Of a stretch of DNA of 64,000 bases, positions 16,284-23,293 are shown one piece after another. The stretch is from CALMKX01 sp036274895 (GTDB taxonomy: Bacteria > Acidobacteriota > Thermoanaerobaculia > Multivoradales > SZUA-115): positions 124,001 to 188,000 of the forward strand of contig DASUEU010000089.1 of NCBI GenBank assembly GCA_036274895.1, given 5' to 3'. Each line of letters starts with the position of its first letter. Position 1 is the first letter of the stretch. The notes beneath the pieces are model-generated. The model was given only the letters and a program-made list of their open reading frames with translations. It was not told where the DNA came from and ran no database searches. Both the position numbers and the translations under genes were made by a program.

Positions 16284-19200
16284 ATGCCACCACTAGCCTC
16301 CCCCGCGCTCGAACGCTGGATGCGGGATGCCCGGGCCGCCCTCGCCACCCTCGAGCCCGAGCTGGCCGAGCTCTACGAGCCCCACATCTGCCTGGCCCAC
16401 TACCTCGACGTCGCCCGCTACGTGGAGGGGCGTCTGCGGGATCGCACCCTCGCGCAAGCTGCCTTCCTCCACGGCGTGCCGGCAGCCCGGCTCCGCGGGC
16501 ACTTGCCGCCCGAGCTCGTGGAGCCCTCCGTCTTGGCGATCCTCGAGGAGAGAGAGAAGCTCCGCGCTCTGAACCGCACGGTTGCCGAGAGCCATCTGGG
16601 GGACGTGCTGAGATCGGTCCGACTTCCCGGGGCGGCGGTGCTCTTCGTCCTCGAGCAGCTCCACCATGCCGACCCCTCGGGCCAGCTCAACAAATGGTCT
16701 CTGCGATTTCACCTCGCTCCCTTGAAGTGTCAGGAGCTGTCCCGACCCTGCGGCCCAGCCTTCTTCCATCGGACTGACCTCTCGACCTTTCCCAGCTTCC
16801 TGCGCAACGTGGTGGCCCCCACGGCCCGCTTCTTCGGACTCTGGCGCGAGCGCAACGTCGCAGAGGATGCGGCTCTGTGGTTCTCCGACGGCGAGCGCGC
16901 CCAGCTGCTCTGGGACTTCGCGATCCGCCAGTCCCGGGGCGACAGCGAGCTCCAGCAGCTCACGAACCTCGTCGCCGACGCCCTGGGCGACCTGACCACG
17001 GCCAAGCTGGTCACGCGGGTGCGTTGGGAGTGGCGACACCTCGGCTCGCTGGATCGGCGCCTTCCTCGCGATGAACCGGGTAGCGGATGGCAATCCACGT
17101 CCCCTCCCTGGCGCCGCCTGCTTCACAGGACCGGCTTCGTGACGGTGGTCTGCGCCGACGCGGAGGCCTGCTATCGAGCCCTGCACCGGCTTCACCAACG
17201 GCACCGCTACCGACCCACGGAGATCCAGGACCATCTCGGGGCACCATCGCTCGCCGGCTATCAGGCCCTTCACACCATGCTCGTGCCGCCAGGAGAGCGC
17301 CAAGCTTCCGCGGAGGCGATCGCGGTGCGCATTCTCCCTGGCCCTGGAGAGCTGCAGCGTGCCCGCCGCCTCAACCAGGCCCGCCTGGTGAAGGTCCAGG
17401 AGCGCTTCGAGACCGCCGGTGGGCTCGCTCAGCTCGCCTTCACCCCGGATGGCAGGGGGGTCGAGCTGCCCGTGGGAGCCACGGTGCTCGAGTTCGCCTA
17501 CAAGCTCAACCACCGGTGGACGGCTCGCCTCAAGGGGGCGACGGTCAACCGGCTGCCGGCGGGGGTTCTCGACCGGCTCGGCCCCGGCGACGTGGTCTGG
17601 CTCGACCTGGCGAACCAACTCACACCACTGCCCCCGGGCTGGGAGCAGAAGGTGGACTCGCGTCACGTTCGGGGCATCAAGAAGCAGCTACGGCTCGAGT
17701 ACAAGCCCCTGCTGGTGGCGGAGGGGCGGCGCTGGATCCGCGAGAGTCTCGAGACCCTGGGGGCGACCAGCGTACCCGATGACGCCACCCTCGAGCCGTT
17801 GATCGATGACGCCCAGAGGGACGTCCCGAGCTTCCGGTCCTGGCCGAGCGCCTTCCTCCTGCGGCAGCTGGGGCTCTTCGCCTTGCGGCGGGATGGCATC
17901 CACCTACCGATCCAGGAGCAGTTGGACGTTCACCTCGCCGAGAAGCTGATCCGCGGCATCCACGAGCGACTCCAGCGGCAGCGGTTCGTCACCATCAACG
18001 AGCTGAACTTGCCACCGGAGCTCGATGGGAAGCTCACGAGGGTCGTCCCCTGTGACCAGTGCGCTCCCTCGGTCCACGACCGGTGGATTGGCACCACGGT
18101 GGAAAGCGGCGTCTTGAGGCTGCACCGTCCGGGAGCCGCCTGCTCGGCCGGAGGCATTCCCGTCTCCCGTTCCTCGCTCCTCAACCGGCCGCAGTACGTC
18201 CTCATCGAGAGCGAGGACCGGCCCGGTGCCGCGGCGGATCTGTTCCGCGTGTTCCAGCAGCAGGAGGTGAACGTGCTCGAGCTGGCCGGTGGCTCTGTGG
18301 CAGCGGGTCGAGGCGTGGTGCGCGTTCTGATCCCCCGTCTCGGTCAGGACCGCCGCGAGGCCCTGAGGCGTGGGCTCGAGGCGATCCCGGGCACCAAGAA
18401 GATCTACGGCCTCGAGAGCGAAGCTCCGCCGGCCTTCCTCGAGAGCCTGCTGCCCGCGCGCCGCTCCTCCTCCGTCCTATCCTCGGCCCACGCCCCGCCC
18501 TACGTCTGCGGCAGCGACATCACGGACGACGGCTACTTCTACGGCATGCAGGAAGAGAAGAGCGAGCTGTTCCGGGCCTTCGAGGAGGCACGGCGACTCT
18601 CGGCTCCGGGCGGCCGGACGGTGTGGGTCCACGGCCCCAAGCGGGTGGGCAAGACCTCCCTCGTCCTCAACTTCTTGAGCGAGCTGGCCCGCACCAGCCA
18701 GCGCCCCTCCATCACTTTGCGCTTCGAGGCGATCCCGGGGCTGGGCTGGGCGGAGACGGAACAGGCATTGGTCCGCAACCTCGGAGCGGCCGTCGGTGCC
18801 GCCTGCGAGCAGCATGGCGTCACGCCGCCGGCCCCGGAGGGCCAGTCCCTCGCGAGTCTCGCCCGCTTCGTGCGCGAAAGGCTTGCCGGAACGCTCGTGG
18901 TCGCTCTCGACGAGGTTGTCGGTCTGTTCGACGAGTGCGCCCGCCGGGGCGAGGTGGACCCGCTCTTGCGCCTGCGCGCCGAAATCCAGAACCAGCCCGG
19001 CTGGCTGATGCTGTGGATCGGCCCGGAGGCTCCGGTCTCGAGGCTGCCCGAGAGGCTCCAGCATCTGCTACTGAGCCGGACCGAGCCCGTTCGCGTGCAC
19101 CATCTGCGACCTCAGGAGGTGGGGGCGCTCCTGCGCGCCGAGAAGCTGGCGCCGCGCTACTGGATCGAGGTTCCCGACCACGTCGCGAAGGCGGTGTTCC

Positions 19201-19646
19201 GAGTGACCCGCGGCAACCCGTACTGGACCTCCATGCTCGGTGCCGAGATGTGGAAGCTGGCGCCGCGGCTCCCGAGCGGCGCCGTGCGCTACACCCAGGA
19301 GCATCTTCGGTTGGCGCGCAACCATCTCATCGAGCAGAGAGTGCCCTTCGTGGACCGGATCAGCGAGGAAGGCAGTGCCAATCCTCGCCTCCTCTCGCAG
19401 ATCCTCATCCAGCTGGCCACCCTCGGAAGGGATCGCGCCGGCGGCCTTCGTGGGCTCGAGGAGAAGCACCTTCTCAGGGTCCTGCGCATGAAGTTTCCCG
19501 GGCTTTCGAGCGTTTCGCTCGCCGCAGAGCTCGAGCGTCTCGTAGCGCAAGGGGCCGTTGTGCTCCGCATGCGCGGTAAGGCGCGCTGGTGGAAGATCTC
19601 TGCCCCGATCCTCGCGGACTACATCGTCCATCACTACGCCCGTTGA
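16284..19646 (+). CDS. Degenerate long RelA/SpoT homologue fused to a STAND/AAA ATPase
   Basis: 1120 residues. Domain order copies a long RSH protein. An HD-like helical region (about 30-95) has LAHYLDVARYVEGRLRDRTLAQAAFLHG, with LHG where the HD pair should be. A synthetase-like region (about 240-345) has FVTVVCADAEACYRALHRLH and GYQALHT (326), but the canonical DIxGxR motif is not recognisable. A TGS-like domain (about 385-445) has LPVGATVLEFAYKLNHRW, and an ACT domain (about 632-705) begins LIESEDRPGAAADLF. The C-terminal third is an ATPase: Walker A GPKRVGKTS (784-792, Lys790), Walker B VVALDEVVG (Asp876), and a helical/winged-helix tail. Both RSH catalytic sites look inactive, so the RSH half is probably a sensor of ribosome, alarmone or amino acids that gates the ATPase. 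Followed after 16 bases by another ATPase gene. Confidence 0.75.
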   Translation: MPPLASPALERWMRDARAALATLEPELAELYEPHICLAHYLDVARYVEGRLRDRTLAQAAFLHGVPAARLRGHLPPELVEPSVLAILEEREKLRALNRTVAESHLGDVLRSVRLPGAAVLFVLEQLHHADPSGQLNKWSLRFHLAPLKCQELSRPCGPAFFHRTDLSTFPSFLRNVVAPTARFFGLWRERNVAEDAALWFSDGERAQLLWDFAIRQSRGDSELQQLTNLVADALGDLTTAKLVTRVRWEWRHLGSLDRRLPRDEPGSGWQSTSPPWRRLLHRTGFVTVVCADAEACYRALHRLHQRHRYRPTEIQDHLGAPSLAGYQALHTMLVPPGERQASAEAIAVRILPGPGELQRARRLNQARLVKVQERFETAGGLAQLAFTPDGRGVELPVGATVLEFAYKLNHRWTARLKGATVNRLPAGVLDRLGPGDVVWLDLANQLTPLPPGWEQKVDSRHVRGIKKQLRLEYKPLLVAEGRRWIRESLETLGATSVPDDATLEPLIDDAQRDVPSFRSWPSAFLLRQLGLFALRRDGIHLPIQEQLDVHLAEKLIRGIHERLQRQRFVTINELNLPPELDGKLTRVVPCDQCAPSVHDRWIGTTVESGVLRLHRPGAACSAGGIPVSRSSLLNRPQYVLIESEDRPGAAADLFRVFQQQEVNVLELAGGSVAAGRGVVRVLIPRLGQDRREALRRGLEAIPGTKKIYGLESEAPPAFLESLLPARRSSSVLSSAHAPPYVCGSDITDDGYFYGMQEEKSELFRAFEEARRLSAPGGRTVWVHGPKRVGKTSLVLNFLSELARTSQRPSITLRFEAIPGLGWAETEQALVRNLGAAVGAACEQHGVTPPAPEGQSLASLARFVRERLAGTLVVALDEVVGLFDECARRGEVDPLLRLRAEIQNQPGWLMLWIGPEAPVSRLPERLQHLLLSRTEPVRVHHLRPQEVGALLRAEKLAPRYWIEVPDHVAKAVFRVTRGNPYWTSMLGAEMWKLAPRLPSGAVRYTQEHLRLARNHLIEQRVPFVDRISEEGSANPRLLSQILIQLATLGRDRAGGLRGLEEKHLLRVLRMKFPGLSSVSLAAELERLVAQGAVVLRMRGKARWWKISAPILADYIVHHYAR

Positions 19647-19662
19647 GTCGAAGGAGGAATCC

Positions 19663-21120
19663 GTGGCCGCCAGAACCTTCGCCGAGACCCTCCTCACTCG
19701 CATCTACCAGTCGGTGATTCACGACCTCTCCGAGCCGCCAAGGGGCCGTCGCATCTTGCTCACGGGCGCCCGGGGGTTCGGCAAGACCCTGGTCTTGAAG
19801 GAGGTGGCTCGAGCGCTCGACGATGAGGCTCGCTTCTTTCGCCAGATCGACGGTGCGGAGGGCGACGACGCTCTCGAGAGCCTCGAGAGGGCCCGAACCG
19901 AAGTCAGCGCTCGAGCTCCTTTCGGCTGGGTACTGCTGATCGACAACGTGGACACCCTTCTGTTCTCCTCCGCCGTGGATCGGGGGCCTGGCGAGGCTTC
20001 GTTCGCGGAGAGAACGGGCACGTGCCTCAGAGGGCTGTTGCCCTGGGTTCGGGACGTGACGGAGGCCCAGGGGCTTCTCTGTCTCTCCTCGACGCTCTCG
20101 GCCATCCGCATCCAAGAGGCGCTCGAGCTCCGGGTACCCCCCGGGGAGTCCGTCCGTGCCACCGCCGACGTGTTCTCCAACCTAGTCCAGAGGGCGGACC
20201 GGCGCGCCCTCAACCCCTGGGCACGAGACGCCCAGACCAGCGCGAAGCGGGTCCTGAGCGACGAGCTGGCACCTTGTTCGCGCAAGCAGATCGTGGCCCG
20301 GGTCGTCGAGGTCGTCTTCGAGCTGACCGGCGGCCACCCAGGACTGGTAGTTCCAGCTTTCGAGGTGGCCCAGGAGGTCGCGAAACGACTGGCCGAGGAG
20401 CGAGCCGGGACGGGGGCCGGGGAGGGAGAACCGGCCCTCTCCGTGGCCGACGATCAGCGCATCCGGCAGACCCTGGAAGACGCCATCCTGTGCGACTCGT
20501 TCAAGGCGCCTCGGCACTTTCTCCTGAGCCTGCGCCGCAGCGATGAGCCGACCCGGCGCTCCGCCTATCGTTGCCTCTGGAGTTTCGCCCAGCAGGGGAC
20601 GGCCATCCCCCTCTGGGAGCGGGAGCTGCTGATGGAGGAGGGCTTGCTCTACCAGGATGACGAGACCCTCACCTACCACATCCCGGGAAGCCTGTTGCTC
20701 GAGCAGATCCGGCGAGTCCCGCCGCTGTCGGATGCGCAGGAGCCAGAGGTGTCCGGGGCGGGGGCGAGGAGACCCGTGGTCACCCTCGAGCCCGATCCTG
20801 AACAGCCAACTGAGCGGGGCACCCTCGTCATCGAGCGCTCCGGTGCCACGCGGAGGATCCCCCTGTCGGGCGGTCCCTACGTGCTCGCGAGACTGTTCGT
20901 GGCCGAGCCAGCGCAGGTGCGCTCCCTCAAGAGTCTGGTGCTGAACCAGCCCCCCCTGGGCACGGAGAAGTCCGCACGCTCGGCGCTCCAGCGCCTCGGA
21001 GTCCTCCTTCGTCGCCATCATCAGGAGGGGCTCCTCGAGAACCAGTACGGCGAGGGCTACCGCTTCTCGGAGCGGTTCGAGGTCCGGCCTCTGGCGTGGT
21101 CGCCCGGAGAGAAACGGTAG
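19663..21120 (+). CDS. AAA/STAND ATPase with C-terminal OmpR-like winged helix
   Basis: 485 residues from the GTG at 19663, which has AAGGAGGAATCC directly upstream. Walker A is TGARGFGKT (34-42, Lys41) and Walker B is WVLLIDNVD (Asp94). A 'GGHPGL' lid motif follows near 230. The C-terminal 75 residues (about 395-470) carry a response-regulator-type winged helix ending in ENQYGEGYRF, close to the GxGYR hairpin of the OmpR/PhoB fold. It is therefore probably a DNA-binding ATPase that controls the locus, perhaps through the palindromes at 16114 and 16247. It shares the operon with the RelA/SpoT-like ATPase. Confidence 0.75.
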   Translation: MAARTFAETLLTRIYQSVIHDLSEPPRGRRILLTGARGFGKTLVLKEVARALDDEARFFRQIDGAEGDDALESLERARTEVSARAPFGWVLLIDNVDTLLFSSAVDRGPGEASFAERTGTCLRGLLPWVRDVTEAQGLLCLSSTLSAIRIQEALELRVPPGESVRATADVFSNLVQRADRRALNPWARDAQTSAKRVLSDELAPCSRKQIVARVVEVVFELTGGHPGLVVPAFEVAQEVAKRLAEERAGTGAGEGEPALSVADDQRIRQTLEDAILCDSFKAPRHFLLSLRRSDEPTRRSAYRCLWSFAQQGTAIPLWERELLMEEGLLYQDDETLTYHIPGSLLLEQIRRVPPLSDAQEPEVSGAGARRPVVTLEPDPEQPTERGTLVIERSGATRRIPLSGGPYVLARLFVAEPAQVRSLKSLVLNQPPLGTEKSARSALQRLGVLLRRHHQEGLLENQYGEGYRFSERFEVRPLAWSPGEKR

Positions 21121-21296
21121 CCGGTCACCAGGTGCTGCAGACTCGAGGCGGCGCTCCAGAGACTGCCCCGAGCGCTCACGAGCAGGTACGATTTGGGTAC
21201 GCCCGCTCGGGAAAACCCGGGACAAAACGGCCCAGTGTCAGCTCGAGCGAGCATCCTGGCAAGCCGGGCAACTGGTTTGTTCTGTGCTGGTTAGGA

Positions 21297-21346
21297 TGGT
21301 GCGCCCTAGAGGATTCGAACCTCTGACCTACAGCTCCGGAGGCTGT
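21297..21346 (-). other. 3' fragment of tRNA-Arg(CCG), candidate attachment site
   Basis: On the minus strand this reads as an intact anticodon arm (5-bp stem ACAGC/GCTGT, loop CTCCGGA, anticodon CCG). It continues with an extra loop, a TTCGAAT T-arm with a perfect 5-bp stem, the acceptor 3' strand AGGGCGC, a discriminator A and CCA. Upstream there is no D-arm and no complementary acceptor 5' strand, so it is not a complete tRNA. Integrases of ICEs and genomic islands commonly recombine in tRNA 3' ends and leave such a copy at the far end. The orientation puts the element at higher coordinates. Confidence 0.75.
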
Positions 21347-21472
21347 CCGGTCACTGTTCTCGAGCGCTTTAGGCCAAAGGGTCGAAAACGCCACAAACTG
21401 CTTACCTACAGCCGTTTACGTTCGCCACGAAGCACCAGGTACGCTCACCTGGAAGCAGGCGAGTTCGTGCTC

Positions 21473-21587
21473 GGTGTTACCCCGGTGTTACCCCAGAATC
21501 GAAAAAAAACGGGAACAGCACTTCGGACTGTTTCGGGGGTCTCCGGGACCGGCGGGGTGAGCAGCGGGGTAACACCGGGGTATCACG
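21473..21587. repeat. Tandem and inverted 11-bp repeats near the attachment site
   Basis: GGTGTTACCCC occurs twice in tandem (21473-21483, 21484-21494). Its reverse complement GGGGTAACACC is at 21566-21576, with a two-mismatch copy directly after (21577-21587). The spacer holds an A-rich run. Such clusters fit arm-type sites for an integrase or excisionase, or ParB/Rep binding. The 21121-21642 gap contains only these repeats and the tRNA fragment; no gene is evident. Confidence 0.6.
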
Positions 21588-21642
21588 GCACCCGCAACTG
21601 CCTTCTGAAAGGACTGTTTAGCGACCCTCGGGAGCGCGTGCT

Positions 21643-22614
21643 ATGGCCGCGGCTCCGAGGGTACTGAGCAACGGCCTCCTCTTCCGGCCGCTCGGCGTCG
21701 ACGCGCTCCACAAGCTGACCAACCCGTCCGTCACCGAGCTCTACACGGTCGAGGGGGATGACCGGCTGTGGGTGGACAGCCGGGAGCTGGGGCGGGGGCC
21801 TACGGAGATCCGGATCTCTTCGGAGCAGGTCGAGATCTTCTTGAACGCCGTGGCCTCGGCCGTGGGGGTGGCGTTTGGGCCGGAGGCGCCGATGCTCTCG
21901 GCCGAGCTGCCGGGGCGGGGTGGGCGGCTCCAGGGGTTCCGGCCGCCGGTGGTGGCTTCGCCGGTCTTCGTGCTGCGCAAGCCGGCCGAGCAGGTGCTCT
22001 CGCTCGCCGAGCTGGTGGTGCAGGGCTTCTTACCGGCTCGGGAGGCCGAGCAGCTGCGTTGGGCGCTGGCCGACCACAAGACCATCCTGGTGGTGGGCGG
22101 CACGGGGACGGGCAAGACCACTTTCCTCAACAGTCTGCTCGGCGAGCTGGCCGAGGTCTGCCCCGAGGAGCGCATCGCGATCCTGGAGGACACGCCGGAG
22201 CTGCAGTGCTCGGCGCCGGACCGCATCCGACTGCGCACCTCGCCCGGCCGGACCCTCTACGACCTGCTCGACGCCGTGCTCCGCGCGAGCCCGCACCGCA
22301 TCGTGGTGGGCGAGGTGCGGGACCACTCGGCCCTGGCGATGCTCGACGCCTGGAACACCGGGCACCCGGGCGGCCTCGCCACGCTCCACGCCAACAGCTG
22401 CCCTGATGCCCTGCTGCGCCTCTCGACGCTGATCCAGCGCGCCGGCGTGCCGCCGCAGCCGCAGCTGATCGCGGCGACGGTCTCGCTGGTCGCCCGCCTC
22501 GTCGGCACCAACACCCGCACCCGCCACCTGGTGGAGCTGGCCGAGGTTGCCGGCTGGAACGCCGCGACCGGCCGCTTCGAGCTCCATCCCCTCTACGAAA
22601 GGAGAAGCCCGTGA
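21643..22614 (+). CDS. trbB: Conjugal transfer ATPase TrbB (VirB11 family)
   Basis: 323 residues, normal for TrbB. The N-terminal domain (1-130) is followed by a RecA-like core with Walker A GGTGTGKTT (Lys158), the Asp-box AILEDTPELQC, VVGEVRD as Walker B region, and the His-box GHPGGLATLHAN. It forms a hexameric ring at the inner-membrane base of the type IV secretion channel and drives pilus assembly or transfer. It is first in the trb operon; its stop overlaps the trbC GTG start. Confidence 0.95.
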   Translation: MAAAPRVLSNGLLFRPLGVDALHKLTNPSVTELYTVEGDDRLWVDSRELGRGPTEIRISSEQVEIFLNAVASAVGVAFGPEAPMLSAELPGRGGRLQGFRPPVVASPVFVLRKPAEQVLSLAELVVQGFLPAREAEQLRWALADHKTILVVGGTGTGKTTFLNSLLGELAEVCPEERIAILEDTPELQCSAPDRIRLRTSPGRTLYDLLDAVLRASPHRIVVGEVRDHSALAMLDAWNTGHPGGLATLHANSCPDALLRLSTLIQRAGVPPQPQLIAATVSLVARLVGTNTRTRHLVELAEVAGWNAATGRFELHPLYERRSP

Positions 22615-22943
22615 CGCAATCCGAGAAGAGCCCTGCCGGCAGCGGCAAGGCCCTGGTGACCTTCGCCCTGGTCTTGACGTTCACCACCCTGCCGGCTCTG
22701 GCCGGCGGGGGCGGGGTGAGCCTGCCGATCAACGAGATGCTCACCAACGTCCTGGCCTGGCTGACCGGCCCCCTGGCCCGGACCCTGGGGACGATCGCCC
22801 TGGTGGCCGCGGCCTTCGTCTGGATGTTCCTGCGCCACGAGCGGGGAGCCGATTTCGCGTTCCGCGCCCTGCTCGGCACGGCGATCGCCATCGGGGCGGC
22901 GGCGGCGATGTCCGCCTTCATGGGTGACGGAGCCTTGCTGTGA
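22611..22943 (+). CDS. trbC: Conjugal transfer pilin TrbC (VirB2 family)
   Basis: 110 residues starting with GTG that overlaps the trbB stop. A signal peptide (LVTFALVLTFTTLPALA) is followed by a Gly-rich start of the mature pilin. Two hydrophobic helices follow (about 63-83 and 88-105) separated by a short basic loop (RHERG), the classical VirB2/TrbC topology. It is the pilus subunit. The 3' end overlaps trbD (GTGA). Confidence 0.88.
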   Translation: MTQSEKSPAGSGKALVTFALVLTFTTLPALAGGGGVSLPINEMLTNVLAWLTGPLARTLGTIALVAAAFVWMFLRHERGADFAFRALLGTAIAIGAAAAMSAFMGDGALL

Positions 22944-23293
22944 GGCCGGAGGGCGACCGCCTCGACGAGCGGCTGCCGGCTCACCCCTTGCCGCAGTCGA
23001 TGCTCGCCTCGCCGCTGTTCCTCGGGGTCGAGGCGCCGGTGCTGGCCTTCGAGGGGGTGGCGCTCCTGGGGCTGGTGCATCTCTTCGGCACGAGCTGGCT
23101 GATGGTGGGGCTGGCCGCCTCGCCCCTGGTGGCGGTGCATCTGGCGCTGGCCGCGGCGACCCGTCAGGACCGGCGCCTGTCCCTCACCTTCTCGCGCTCG
23201 ACCCGCTGGCCTCGCTACGCCCGGCCTTGGGCGACGCTCGCGACCACGCCGCGGCGAGCGGAGCCGACCTTCCCTCGGAGGCTCCTGTCATGA
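22940..23293 (+). CDS. trbD: Conjugal transfer protein TrbD (VirB3 family)
   Basis: 117 residues with a GTG start overlapping trbC. The core matches VirB3/TrbD: a polar N-terminus with HPLPQSMLASPLFLGVEA, then two hydrophobic segments (about 35-72), then a basic tail. VirB3-type proteins work with the VirB4/TrbE ATPase at the inner membrane. The tail is somewhat long. The stop overlaps the trbE ATG. Confidence 0.85.
   Translation: MRPEGDRLDERLPAHPLPQSMLASPLFLGVEAPVLAFEGVALLGLVHLFGTSWLMVGLAASPLVAVHLALAAATRQDRRLSLTFSRSTRWPRYARPWATLATTPRRAEPTFPRRLLS

Noticed and set aside
16284..18400. Functional (p)ppGpp synthetase/hydrolase
   Set aside because: Domain order fits, but the HD residues and the synthetase DIxGxR-type motif are not present, so I call it a pseudo-enzyme.
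21297..21373. Complete tRNA-Arg gene
   Set aside because: The 3' half is perfect, but the bases upstream form neither a D-arm nor an acceptor strand complementary to AGGGCGC, so only a fragment is present.
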